64,000 nt of DNA from an uncultured Sphingomonas sp. (GCF_913777625.1 NZ_CAJYTI010000007.1:1-64000), one strand, 5' to 3'; shown: positions 8,165-18,059, counted from the first letter of the stretch. Numbers and translations: made by a program. Notes: a model not told the origin generated them from the letters alone.

Positions 8165-9019
8165 ATGGCTTTCTCCGTGAACACCAATGTCGGCGCGATG
8201 GCGGCTCTGCAGAGCCTGAGCTCGACGCAGAAGGACCTGTCGACCACCCAGAACCGGATCAACACCGGTCTCGCGGTTTCCTCGACCAAGGATGACTCGG
8301 CGACCTACACGATCGCCCAGGGCCTGCGCAGCGATCTGGGCGGCCTCAAGTCGGTTTCGTCGTCGCTCAGCCGCGCCAAGAGCGTGACCGACGTCGCCGT
8401 TGCCGGTGCCGAGCAGATCTCGGATATCGTCAACCAGATGAAGGCCAAGGCCTATCAGGCGGCGGACGCCGGCCAGACCGCCGACAGCCGCACCCAGCTG
8501 AACAACGACTTCACCGCGCTGCGTGACCAGATCACCACGATCGTGAACTCGGCCAACTTCAACGGTACCAACCTGCTGAAGACCGGCGGCGGCACCGTGA
8601 CGGCCCTGCAGTCGCTGCAGGACTCGAACACCGCGACCACGGCCTGGAACCCGGACTCGCTCTCGGTGGCGAACCAGGGCCTCGACCTGGGCGGCTCGAA
8701 CATCACGATCTCGTCGACCGCGACGATCAGCACCCAGGCGACCGCGCAGTCGATGATCGACACGATCACCACCACCCAGTCGAACCTGACCTCGGTGCTC
8801 GGCAAGCTCGGCGCGGCGTCGCGCAAGATCGACGCCCAGCAGGCGTTCACCAGCAAGCTTTCCGACACGATCGAGAGCGGCATCGGCAATCTCGTCGACG
8901 CCGACCTGGCGAAGGAATCGGCGAAGCTGCAGGCGCTGCAGGTCAAGCAGCAGCTCGGTGTGCAGGCGCTGTCGATCGCCAACCAGGCGCCGCAGACGAT
9001 CACGTCGCTGTTCCGCTAA
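8165..9019 (+). CDS. Flagellin (small form)
   Basis: The 284-residue protein has both conserved flagellin ends. The N-terminal D0/D1 part (MAFSVNTNVGAMAALQSL... NRINTGLAVSSTKDDSA) and the C-terminal part (DLAKESAKLQALQVKQQLGVQALSIANQAPQTI) enclose only a short variable middle. It is secreted by the flagellar type III apparatus and polymerises into the filament. The ATG follows AAGGAA at good spacing. No other flagellar gene is adjacent, so it is an isolated flagellin unit closed by a terminator. Confidence 0.93.
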   Translation: MAFSVNTNVGAMAALQSLSSTQKDLSTTQNRINTGLAVSSTKDDSATYTIAQGLRSDLGGLKSVSSSLSRAKSVTDVAVAGAEQISDIVNQMKAKAYQAADAGQTADSRTQLNNDFTALRDQITTIVNSANFNGTNLLKTGGGTVTALQSLQDSNTATTAWNPDSLSVANQGLDLGGSNITISSTATISTQATAQSMIDTITTTQSNLTSVLGKLGAASRKIDAQQAFTSKLSDTIESGIGNLVDADLAKESAKLQALQVKQQLGVQALSIANQAPQTITSLFR

Positions 9020-9057
9020 TAGCCCAAGGCCCAACCCTGGGGCCAACGGCATGAAGG

Positions 9058-9087
9058 GGTCGGGATGGTTTGCCATCCCGACCTTTT
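9058..9087 (+). terminator. Intrinsic terminator after flagellin
   Basis: A perfect 11-bp stem (9058-9068 with 9073-9083), four-base loop, followed by four T residues, 38 bases after the flagellin stop. Confidence 0.85.
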
Positions 9088-9341
9088 CTGCATCGGGGCG
9101 GCGTCCGGCCCTGCATGCTACCGGCAGGCCAATTCCCAGCCAACCATCGTGGCACCGCGTGATCGGGCTCCGACCTCCTCGGCACAGATCAGGAAGAGCA
9201 TTCCGATCGGGTATGCATCCTGCGCAACGCGCCGGCCTCGACTGCAAGCTTCATTTCGATTTCGCCAATGCGAAAGCGCGGCCGAAGCGCTTGGCACGGC
9301 GTTGCGTGCGCTACGCGTTGCTGTCTCGAGCGCCTTTGGCT

Positions 9342-9572
9342 TCAGCCTTGCCGGACGAGCCGAGGCGCGAACCGCTCCGTCGCGATTCCTGCCGCTGGGG
9401 CGATCTCCTCCTCGGGATGGGGAATGCGCGGTCCGATCCGCTCGAGGTCGCTGTCGTCATAGGTCGAGTCGGGCAGGCCGGCAAATTCCCACCATTCCCC
9501 CGCCCAGGATGCGATATCCCATTCCCCGAGGAACACGACCCAATAGTAACCCGGTTGGCGCATATGGGTCAT
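9342..9572 (-). CDS. Small tryptophan-rich hypothetical protein
   Basis: A 76-residue frame whose core reads GYYWVVFLGEWDIASWAGEWW and then DSDLERIGPRI. The dense aromatic content, acidic linker and IGPRI end look like a real folded mini-protein, of a type I associate with hypothetical proteins in phage and accessory DNA, rather than a GC-driven shadow. The ATG at 9572 (MTHMRQPG) is the most likely start, but there is no strong ribosome-binding site; a longer frame begins at 9644. Function unknown. Confidence 0.5.
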   Translation of the reverse strand: MTHMRQPGYYWVVFLGEWDIASWAGEWWEFAGLPDSTYDDSDLERIGPRIPHPEEEIAPAAGIATERFAPRLVRQG

Positions 9573-10086
9573 TTTGAAATCATATTCGAATGTGTTCGCG
9601 CTTGCAAAACCATAATTCGGGCGGAAAGAGGCTCGATGTTGCATTGCGATACACTTCTCGCGCTAGAGGTGCGGGGCGACGACCGCCGAGCGAAACGCTT
9701 TGTTAACGTACGTTTCAGAAAGGCTTTGGTTCCGCCGGTGTCGCTTCAAATCGCTGGAACGGTCTCGGCACGGCGTTCGAGCAGGCGGAAAACGTTCGTC
9801 GCCTTGTACGCCGCGCAATAACGGACTCGGTGATCGGGAGATCGAGGTGCAGGCGACCGCGTGCAGTTCACCCCTTAAACATTCCGGTTGCTGTGATGCC
9901 GCCACCCGGCGGCTGCGCCGCCCTCCCGAGATGCGATCGATAGGGGCTGATGGCACGCAAGGCGGGGCGGGGCAGCCATGCGCGTCGAGGTTTTTCGCCC
10001 TCTCGGCGCATGATGCCTGCTGAAGCCAAGCCGTCTTTACCAAGCGCAACGTCGCGGCGCGCGCTGCACCAGGCCCCAAAGAGGAA
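9573..10086. other. Gene-poor stretch, no supported gene
   Basis: About 500 bases without a frame I can defend. Several open frames exist but have arginine/proline/serine-rich, shadow-like composition. Together with 9088-9341, this makes a nearly 1 kb region between the flagellin terminator and the ompW terminator in which only the small ORF at 9342-9572 looks genuine. Confidence 0.4.
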
Positions 10087-10117
10087 GGGGAGCCGCACCC
10101 CTAGAGTGCGGCTCCCC
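10087..10117 (-). terminator. Hairpin downstream of ompW
   Basis: A perfect 12-bp stem (10087-10098 with 10106-10117) with a seven-base loop, about 50 bases after the ompW stop. On the minus strand it runs into a C/T-rich tract (CTTCCTCTTT) rather than a clean T-run, so it is a terminator of moderate quality. Confidence 0.65.
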
Positions 10118-10169
10118 AGTCATGCCCTCCGCAACGGGAATGGGCGGTGCGATGCGGAGGGCGAGGCGA

Positions 10170-10844
10170 TCAGAAGCGGGTGCCGACGCCGAAGCCGAAC
10201 ACCAGCGGATTGAGCTCGACATGGGTCTGATTAATCGTGCCGCCGGTGTTCAGCCGCGCGGTGGTGCCCATGTCGATGTACTTGACGTCGAGGTTCAGAA
10301 AGAACTTCTTGTTGAGGTCGATGTCGACGCCGGCCTGCAGCGCATAGCCCACGCTGTCCTTCAGCGAGAGGCTGGTCTGGCCAAGCGCCTTGTTCAGCGA
10401 GTCACTGGTCTTCGCCGAATAGAAGGTGGTGTAGTTGATGCCGGCGCCGACATAGGGGCGTACCGCCGTCTTGGGCAGGAAGTGATATTGCAGCGTCAGC
10501 GTCGGCGGCAGCACCCAGGTATGGCCCACCTTGCCGAGGCCGGAAATCGCCTCGCGGCCCTGGAGGTCATGCCGCGTGCTCGAGAGGATCAGCTCGGCGC
10601 CGATATTGTCCGTCGCCATGTAGGTGAAGTCCACTTCCGGCATCACCGAATTGGTCACGCCCACGCGGGCGGTGGGGATGCCGGGGGTGAGGCCGTCCGA
10701 TTTCTCGTTGGGAGCGACGACGATGCCGCGCAGGCGCACCAGCCAGTCGCCGGCCGCGATGCCCGCCTGGTCCTGAGCCTGGGCGCTCGCGGTGGAGGCG
10801 AGCAGGCTGGCAGCAGCCAGACCGACAAAAAGCGACGTACGCAT
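10170..10844 (-). CDS. ompW: OmpW family outer-membrane protein
   Basis: 224 residues with a cleavable signal peptide (MRTSLFVGLAAASLLASTASAQAQ), then an eight-stranded barrel of OmpW type: DWLVRLRGIVVAPNE at the start, LPPTLTLQYHF and VRPYVGAGINYTTFY in the middle, and a terminal Phe in VFGFGVGTRF as needed for BAM recognition. OmpW proteins form narrow hydrophobic channels and are often induced under low oxygen. The ATG at 10844 has GAGGAGAA upstream; longer frames are shadow. An FNR-like box lies about 60 bases upstream, beside a divergent FNR gene. Confidence 0.9.
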   Translation of the reverse strand: MRTSLFVGLAAASLLASTASAQAQDQAGIAAGDWLVRLRGIVVAPNEKSDGLTPGIPTARVGVTNSVMPEVDFTYMATDNIGAELILSSTRHDLQGREAISGLGKVGHTWVLPPTLTLQYHFLPKTAVRPYVGAGINYTTFYSAKTSDSLNKALGQTSLSLKDSVGYALQAGVDIDLNKKFFLNLDVKYIDMGTTARLNTGGTINQTHVELNPLVFGFGVGTRF

Positions 10845-10903
10845 GATGTAATTCTCCTCGTGTTCGACGAGGCACCGACTAGCGCCAAGGCGAGCGCACG
10901 GTT

Positions 10904-10917
10904 TTGATCCCGCGCAA
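10904..10917 (-). promoter_or_regulatory. FNR-like box before ompW
   Basis: TTGAT-CCCG-CGCAA matches the FNR consensus TTGAT-N4-ATCAA perfectly in the left half and at three of five bases in the right. It lies in the 177-base divergent region between ompW and a protein whose recognition helix is of FNR type, so it could serve either gene. Confidence 0.45.
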
Positions 10918-11021
10918 CGTCGAGCGTAGGTAATGTTCCCAAGGAGATCGGTCGGGCCGCTGCGTAGCTCTACGTAACGACATGCCGCCGCCGCCGCCGC
11001 ATGCAACGCGCGGAGGCGGAT

Positions 11022-11756
11022 ATGTACATGGACCGGAACCAACCAGAACTGGGCGCGGCGGAATGGGCGCTGCCGGCACGCTGTGCCGCGTGCGGGGTGC
11101 GGATGGCGTCGCTGTGCGGCGGCATCTCGGCCGCGGCGCTGGAAGCCCTCAACCGCATCGGGCGCAAGCGCGTGCTGCGTCGGGGCGAGGCGCTGATCTG
11201 GCAGGGCGACGTGGCCGAGCAGGTGGGGATTCTCCATCACGGGCTGGTCAAGCTTTCCGCCTCGCTGGAGGACGGCCGGGAGCAGATGCTGGGCCTGGCG
11301 TTCCCCGCCGATTTCGTCGGCGCGATCGGCGAGCGGCCGTCGAGCCACTGCGTCACCGCGCTGACCGAGAGCGAGCTGTGCGTCTTCCCGCGCAGCGCGC
11401 TGCCTGCGCTGGTCGAGGCGCATCCCGAGATCGGCCAGGCGCTGCTGACCCGCGCCTATGACGAGCTGGACCAGCTGCGGCGCTGGATGCTGCTGCTCGG
11501 CCGCAAGTCGGCGGGGGAGCGCGTCGCCAGCCTGCTCCTCCAATTCGCCGCGCGGGGCACGTGCGGCACCGGCGCGCCGGTTTCGCTCCCGCTCACCCGC
11601 CAGCAGATGGCCGAATTGCTGGGGCTCACCATCGAGACGGTCAGCCGCAAGTTGACGGCGATGAAGCGCGACGGCGTGATCGCGCTGCCGGATCTGCGCA
11701 GCTTCGTGATCCTCGACCGTGCCGCGCTGGCGGTGATTGCCGCCGAGACTCCGTAA
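11022..11756 (+). CDS. FNR/FnrN-type oxygen-responsive regulator
   Basis: A 244-residue CRP/FNR protein. Cys21, Cys24 and Cys32 (C-x2-C-x7-C) plus Cys110 are the expected ligands of an oxygen-labile [4Fe-4S] cluster. A cyclic-nucleotide-like beta-roll follows, then the dimer helix and a C-terminal HTH (about 175-235) with the ETVSR recognition motif that reads TTGAT half-sites. It should activate genes when oxygen is scarce. The ATG at 11022 is chosen over 11001 because GGAGG stands five to six bases before it. Its neighbours, ompW and a UspA protein, are typical FNR targets. Confidence 0.9.
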   Translation: MYMDRNQPELGAAEWALPARCAACGVRMASLCGGISAAALEALNRIGRKRVLRRGEALIWQGDVAEQVGILHHGLVKLSASLEDGREQMLGLAFPADFVGAIGERPSSHCVTALTESELCVFPRSALPALVEAHPEIGQALLTRAYDELDQLRRWMLLLGRKSAGERVASLLLQFAARGTCGTGAPVSLPLTRQQMAELLGLTIETVSRKLTAMKRDGVIALPDLRSFVILDRAALAVIAAETP

Positions 11757-11836
11757 CTAACCGCATGTCGCCGTTCCCCGGCGCTGCCTACCGTGCCTGC
11801 ATCCTGGAAATTCCGGGAAGGAAAACGGAGGCGACC

Positions 11837-12637
11837 ATGAAGAATGTTCTCGTTCTGATGCATGATGACGCCGGGCAGGAAGCGCGGTTCCAGGCGGCGC
11901 TGGATTTGACGCGTGGGCTGGAAGGGCATCTTCGCTGCGTCGATATTGCGATGATACCCGCCTATGTCGGCGATTATGTCGAGTTCGGCGGTGGCGCAGC
12001 GCTGATGGCGGACGAGCAGGTGCGCGAGGCGGCCAATCGCGTGCGGATGGAAGCGCGGCTCAAGACGGAAGACGTCCCCTATACCTGGGTCGACGCGACC
12101 GGCTTCGCCCGCGAATGCCTGCGCGACGCGACGGCGCTGGCGGATCTGGTGGTGCTCAACCGCGAACTCGACAAGGTCGACTATCCGGACATGCGCGACC
12201 TGATCTGCGACACGATCCTGAAGACAGGCAAGCCGATCGTAGCGGTCCCGGAGCACGTGCTGGCGTTCGACCTCTATGGTCATGCGGTGGTCGCCTGGGA
12301 CGGGTCGCGAACGGCGGAGGCGGCGCTGCAGGCGACCGTGCCGCTGCTCAAGCATGCCGGGACGGTCTCGATCGTCGTGGTCGACGAAGGGACGCTGCGA
12401 CTGCCCGCGGCGGAGGCGGCGGAATATCTCTCCCGCCACGGCATCCGGCCGGAGGTGCGGGTGGTGCCTAAGACGGACACGGTGGGCGGGGCGCTCCTGA
12501 ACACGGTGAAGGCGCTGGACGCGGCCTATCTGGTGATGGGCGGCTTTGGCCATAGCCGTTTCCTGGAGGCTGCCTTTGGCGGCGTGACGCGGCGCATGCT
12601 GGCGGAATGCCCGGTGCCGCTGGTGCTGGCGCACTGA
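11837..12637 (+). CDS. Universal stress protein with tandem Usp domains
   Basis: 266 residues with a weak N-terminal UspA half (MKNVLVLMHDDAG) and a better C-terminal half, which starts at VVAWDGSRTAEAA (about 150) and ends VMGGFGHSRFLEAAFGGVTRRMLAECPVPLVLAH. The G-x2-G-x(8-9)-G-(S/T) nucleotide loop is partly kept (GGFGHSRFLEAAFGGVTR). GGAGG sits before the ATG. Usp proteins of this tandem type usually sit beside FNR-like regulators and are induced at low oxygen or in stationary phase; it follows the FNR gene by 80 bases on the same strand. Confidence 0.87.
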   Translation: MKNVLVLMHDDAGQEARFQAALDLTRGLEGHLRCVDIAMIPAYVGDYVEFGGGAALMADEQVREAANRVRMEARLKTEDVPYTWVDATGFARECLRDATALADLVVLNRELDKVDYPDMRDLICDTILKTGKPIVAVPEHVLAFDLYGHAVVAWDGSRTAEAALQATVPLLKHAGTVSIVVVDEGTLRLPAAEAAEYLSRHGIRPEVRVVPKTDTVGGALLNTVKALDAAYLVMGGFGHSRFLEAAFGGVTRRMLAECPVPLVLAH

Positions 12638-12688
12638 GCCGACGCGAATCGTCCCGCTCGCCCGGGCGGGTACGGATCGGCGCAAAAG

Positions 12689-12724
12689 AAAAGGGGCAGG
12701 CATCGCGAGATACCTGCCCCTTTT
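12689..12724. terminator. Bidirectional terminator uspA / SWIB gene
   Basis: A 12-bp perfect stem (12689-12700 with 12713-12724) begins with A4 and ends with T4, with a further short pairing possible inside the loop. It can end uspA on the plus strand and the SWIB gene on the minus strand. Confidence 0.85.
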
Positions 12725-12760
12725 GTTGTGCATGCCGCCCGACAGGGCGGCGCGCCCCGC

Positions 12761-13018
12761 TTACTTGACGTGCTTGGCGAGGTGCTTGTTCATCTCGAAC
12801 ATGGTAGCCTTGTCGCCGCCGAAGATCGGCTTCAGCGTATCGTCGGCCAGGATTTCCCGCTTGTTGGCGGGATTCTGCAGGTTGTTCTTCTTGATGTATT
12901 CCCAAACCTTGCTGACGATCTCGCTGCGCGGCAGATCGGCGGTGCCCACAATCTTCGCGAGCTCGGGCGAAGGGGTAACCGGCTTGGCAATGCCGCCGCG
13001 TGCTTTGGTCTCGGCCAT
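12761..13018 (-). CDS. SWIB/MDM2 domain protein
   Basis: An 85-residue protein that is almost entirely a SWIB/MDM2 domain: LAKIVGTADLPRSEIVSKVWEYIKKNNLQNPANKRE in the middle and a LKPIFGGDKATMFEMNKHLAKHV end. This fold is best known from eukaryotic chromatin remodelling; short bacterial versions occur in several lineages and in chlamydiae, where some are fused to topoisomerase I. Its bacterial role is unclear, possibly in DNA compaction or stress. The ATG at 13018 follows AGGAG; the frame extends ten codons further but this start fits better. Confidence 0.9.
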   Translation of the reverse strand: MAETKARGGIAKPVTPSPELAKIVGTADLPRSEIVSKVWEYIKKNNLQNPANKREILADDTLKPIFGGDKATMFEMNKHLAKHVK

Positions 13019-13279
13019 CGTGTCTAACTCCTGTTCGTGCCCCTTCATGGGGCTATTCCTTCGTCAGCGCCTCGGGATTGAGAGGCTTCCTCCCCCTTGT
13101 CGCAACCAACGATGTACTGCGGTTCGTGCGGTGATGCACGCCCCTGTACGCCTTTGATCGCGGGAAAGGGCGTCTGTCCAGCACAGACAGCATCGCCATG
13201 CGCCAAACCGTCATTTTGCGGCGTTGCGGTGGTGCATGCACGCAACAGTTTTGATGTCGATTGATCGAATATTGCGCGG

Positions 13280-13675
13280 TCAGGCGAGCGCGCGCGCCTG
13301 CACCAGCCCCTCGAAGGTGCCGCGCACCTCCGGCGACGCCTCCGCGGTCAGTCGCTGAACGTCGGAAAGGAAGCCGGCGGCATCCGCGCCGGGGGCGCGA
13401 TGGGCCATTTCCCAATGCCCGAAGGCGCGGCGATCCACCACCCGGCGCGACAGCATCACGATCGCGCGGTGACGCGGATCCTGCCGGATCCGGGCAAACG
13501 CGGCCTCGACGGCGTCCTCCGGCCCCTCCAGCGCCTGGAGGAAGCGACCCGCATCGGCATAGAGCAGCCCGGTAATCCGATCGCGCGCGTTATTGCGGCG
13601 GGATACCGTGAGGATATCCTGGGTGGGGCAGGGGGCGGCCGGGTTGGCGGAACTGATATAGACGAGCTGCAGCAT
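13280..13675 (-). CDS. BLUF-domain blue-light sensor
   Basis: A 131-residue single-domain BLUF protein. The flavin photocycle residues are present: Tyr6 in LVYISSA, Asn28-Asn29 in SRRNNARD, Gln47 in GRFLQALEG, and the Trp88/Met90 pair in FGHWEMAHR. Only a short C-terminal helical cap follows, so it must signal by protein contact rather than through a fused output domain. GGAGAGGA lies just before the ATG. It has no obvious partner next to it; the following gene on its strand is the SWIB protein, 260 bases away. Confidence 0.92.
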   Translation of the reverse strand: MLQLVYISSANPAAPCPTQDILTVSRRNNARDRITGLLYADAGRFLQALEGPEDAVEAAFARIRQDPRHRAIVMLSRRVVDRRAFGHWEMAHRAPGADAAGFLSDVQRLTAEASPEVRGTFEGLVQARALA

Positions 13676-13806
13676 GGGATTCCTCTCCTGAGCATGCTTT
13701 TCGGCACCGTCTGGTTAACAATGGTTCAACGCCACGGAAGCTCCGTTGTTTTACAGGGACTTCGTGCCCGCTGGACAAGATCGTATAATTCCGGCACTAG
13801 AAGGCG

Positions 13807-13851
13807 GTGATCGACGCCCTGCGCCTTACCCTGCGACTTATCCGCCCTTAG
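13807..13851 (+). CDS. leuL: Putative leuA leader peptide
   Basis: A 14-codon frame beginning with GTG encodes VIDALRLTLRLIRP, with four leucine codons in nine positions, and ends at a TAG that lies inside a strong inverted repeat. Leucine-rich leader peptides ahead of leuA control transcription by attenuation in many bacteria. AGAAGG precedes the GTG but only two bases away, closer than usual, which is the main weakness. The short length, Leu content, hairpin and position before leuA support it. Confidence 0.5.
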   Translation: MIDALRLTLRLIRP

Positions 13852-13887
13852 GGGCCGATCTCGCCTGCGCGCGTCTCCCCTAAGGGC
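13844..13887 (+). promoter_or_regulatory. Attenuator-like hairpin before leuA
   Basis: An 11-bp perfect inverted repeat (13844-13854 with 13877-13887) spans the stop codon of the putative leader peptide. No T-run follows, so it would act either as an antiterminator/anti-SD structure or with Rho rather than as a simple intrinsic terminator. It lies 70 bases before the leuA ATG. Confidence 0.5.
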
Positions 13888-13956
13888 AAACTGGACCTTT
13901 CCTACCGCATCACGGCTGCGCTAGGCGCGGCCAGACCTTGAAGAGAGACACGTCCC

Positions 13957-15615
<1,659 letters not shown>

Positions 15616-15625
15616 CATGTGCCAT

Positions 15626-15662
15626 CCCCGGTCCGGTACCACGACGTGCCGCCGGACCGGGG
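15626..15662 (+). terminator. Hairpin after leuA
   Basis: A perfect 11-bp stem (15626-15636 with 15652-15662) with a 15-base loop, 11 bases after the leuA stop. There is no T-run, so it may be a processing or Rho-assisted 3' end. Confidence 0.5.
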
Positions 15663-15704
15663 TACGACTCCGCCATGCAGATTTCTGCGGCCGCAGGGGC
15701 CGCC

Positions 15705-16109
15705 TCAGTGCGTGGAGTCGCTGCGCTGTGCGGCGCGGCGATCGGCCAGGGCCGTGATGCGCATGTCGTGCTGCGCTTCGAAGCACGCGGTCATCCGCTG
15801 GGTGATGTCGGCCGCGCTTCGTTCCCGAACGGCCTTGTCGGTCGTGCGGGCATAGGCGTCCTTCAACGCCGCTTCGAACATCGGCACGCATGTGGTCATG
15901 GCGTCGCGGCCGATCTGATCGATGTCGCGGTCTCCGGTCGAGCGTTTGGTGACGCACCCCGCGGCATGGTCTCCCAACCTGATCGCACCGCGCCAGTCGC
16001 GCAATTTGCGGCCGATCACGCGAATCTCATCCTGCGGGGGCGCAGACGTACCGGCCGGAGGTGCGGTGACATCCTGCAGCTGCGCGAGCAGGGGTAGAAT
16101 GATGAGCAT
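15705..16109 (-). CDS. Small secreted hypothetical protein
   Basis: 134 residues with a short hydrophobic N-terminus (MLIILPLLAQLQ), then VIGRKLRDWRG and cysteines at about residues 52, 74 and 109. This pattern of a signal-like start, RKLRDWRG and spaced cysteines looks like a small periplasmic protein type I associate with sphingomonads, of unknown function. GGGAGGGA lies well placed before the ATG at 16109. It is transcribed in the same direction as the chemotaxis receptor but converges on leuA. Confidence 0.65.
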   Translation of the reverse strand: MLIILPLLAQLQDVTAPPAGTSAPPQDEIRVIGRKLRDWRGAIRLGDHAAGCVTKRSTGDRDIDQIGRDAMTTCVPMFEAALKDAYARTTDKAVRERSAADITQRMTACFEAQHDMRITALADRRAAQRSDSTH

Positions 16110-16178
16110 GGCGATCCCTCCCGGATCGTCCCATGCTGCGGATGCACGCCCTGCAGGTCAAACCGTTCGGACGGCCGG

Positions 16179-17951
16179 TCAGTGCATCGTGGCGAATTCG
16201 CGCTCGGGCGCGGGCGCGACGCCGCGACCGCGCCCGCCGGTCCGCTGGAAACGGAAGGCGCCGGCGCGCTGGGCAAGCGCGTTCACCTCGCCGGAGAGAT
16301 TACGGATCGCTGCCGATGTTTCCTCCACCATCGCCGCGTTCTGCTGCGTGACGAGATCCATCGACTTCATCGCGGTCGCGACCTGGGTGACCGCTGCCGA
16401 CTGGGCATGGTTGTCATGGTCGATCGCGGCGATCAGGTCGTGTACGGCCTCGACATCGCCCGAGATGGTGTCGAGCGCGGTATCGGTGTCGTGCACCGCA
16501 TCGGCGGCCTGGATGATGTCGACCTGCGTTTCGCTCAGCATGTCGCGGGCCTGCTTGGCCTGATCCTCGGCGCGCAGGGCGAGGGCGGCGACGAGGTCGG
16601 CGACGACCATGAAGCCGCGGCCTGCCTCGCCGGCACGGCCGGCCTCGACCGCGGCGTTCATCGCAAGCACGCGCGTCTGGAAGGCGATCTTGTCCAGGCC
16701 CTCGATCACACCGTCGATATTCTTGGCGCTACCGCTGGCGCGATCCATCGCCTGCACGGCGCGGGCGGTAGTGCCGCGGCCTTCGCGCAGCGCCGTGGTG
16801 GCTTCGCCGGCGCGCTTCACCGTATTGTCGGCCGCGATCATCGTCGCGCGCAGGCGCTCCTCGATCTTGGTCAATGCCTCGGTCGCCTGCGCAAGATTCG
16901 CCGCGCTCTTTTCCGTGCGCTGCGCCAGATCCTCGGAGCCGTGCGCGATCTCGCTCGAGGTCGAGCGGATATTCTCCGCGCTTTCGCTGACCAGCTGGAT
17001 GCGGGCGCGCAGCGAGGCGATCGCCTCGTTGATGCTCTCGCGCAGCACCTCATATTCGACGGGGAAGCGTTGATCGATCGTGCGGGTCAGGTCGCCTTCG
17101 CGCAGCGCGAGCAGGCCGTTGCCGAGCACCTCGGTAACTTCACGCTGCTCGGCGAGCTTGCGCGCGTCGGCCTCGGTCTGCGCGGCGGCGGCGGCGCGGT
17201 AATGCTCGAGACCGCAGGCGATACGGCCCATTTCGTCGGTCCGGTCCTGGTACGGGATCGCCGCCACCTCGCCGCGGGCGAGGCGATCGGTGAGGGCGGA
17301 GAGCGTGCCGATCGGCTCCAGCACGCGCCGATACATGGTCACGTAGAAATGGACCGCCTGGCCGGCGACGATCAGCGCCAGCACCGCCACGATGGTGATC
17401 GCCAGATAGAATTCGAAATCGCCCTTGGCCTTGATCCGCACCTGAGCGTCGTTCGCCATCGCCACCAGCTTGTCGATGGCGGCGCGGTGGGTGGTGTAGA
17501 GGGCGCTCAGCTTGGCATAGCTGCTCTCGATGGCGGCGCGATCGCCCTTTTGCGCGGCGGGCAACAGTCCCGTTTCGACTTCGGCCCAGAACTTCTGTGC
17601 GGCGGGATGCGCCTGCTGCAGCAGCTGGCCGCGCAGATCCTCGCCGACAGGGGCGGTCTGCCAGAAGCGGTTGCGCTCGTCATACTGCTTGTGCAGGTCC
17701 GCCAGACGTTCGGCATGCTGGCCGACGGTCTCCGGGTTGCGGGCAATCAGCGTCGCTTCGAGATAGGGCTCGATGATATATTCGGGCGGGGGAAGGATGT
17801 CCGCGATCAGATCGGCGTTGAGTTGCTGCCGCACCGGCATTTCGCCACCCATGCGGATACGGTCGAGGCGCCACGCCGCCAGCAGCCCGCCCGCGAGCAG
17901 GATCGCCATCATGGCCAAGGCGCTGTTGCGAACGAAGCTTGCAATCGACAT
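16179..17951 (-). CDS. Methyl-accepting chemotaxis protein
   Basis: 590 residues. TM1 lies at about 10-28, a helical periplasmic sensor to about 180 (all-alpha, 4-helix-like), TM2 at about 183-207, then HAMP segments to about 330 and a cytoplasmic signalling domain. The hairpin tip reads DKIAFQTRVLAMNAAVEAGRAGEAGRGFMVVAD, so the kinase-control core is kept but several consensus positions differ (TRVLAM for TNLLAL, ADLV for AEEV). No methylation pentapeptide (xWxxF-type) is seen at the C-terminus. The ligand is unknown; no che genes are nearby. Confidence 0.92.
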   Translation of the reverse strand: MSIASFVRNSALAMMAILLAGGLLAAWRLDRIRMGGEMPVRQQLNADLIADILPPPEYIIEPYLEATLIARNPETVGQHAERLADLHKQYDERNRFWQTAPVGEDLRGQLLQQAHPAAQKFWAEVETGLLPAAQKGDRAAIESSYAKLSALYTTHRAAIDKLVAMANDAQVRIKAKGDFEFYLAITIVAVLALIVAGQAVHFYVTMYRRVLEPIGTLSALTDRLARGEVAAIPYQDRTDEMGRIACGLEHYRAAAAAQTEADARKLAEQREVTEVLGNGLLALREGDLTRTIDQRFPVEYEVLRESINEAIASLRARIQLVSESAENIRSTSSEIAHGSEDLAQRTEKSAANLAQATEALTKIEERLRATMIAADNTVKRAGEATTALREGRGTTARAVQAMDRASGSAKNIDGVIEGLDKIAFQTRVLAMNAAVEAGRAGEAGRGFMVVADLVAALALRAEDQAKQARDMLSETQVDIIQAADAVHDTDTALDTISGDVEAVHDLIAAIDHDNHAQSAAVTQVATAMKSMDLVTQQNAAMVEETSAAIRNLSGEVNALAQRAGAFRFQRTGGRGRGVAPAPEREFATMH

Positions 17952-18059
17952 TCACGATCCTCTGGTGACAGGCACACCGATCCCCACTGGACGTCCGCCA
18001 AGGAAGGTCCTTCGCTAGATTATAGGGGAGAGGATTGGGGCGAGCGCCCCGATTCAGGA

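Noticed and set aside
9663..10079. 138-codon minus frame whose end (LSETYVNKAFRSAVVAPHL) recalls a serine-recombinase tail
   Set aside because: The rest of the frame is Arg/Pro/Ser-rich and lacks the catalytic domain; similarity is too short to call.
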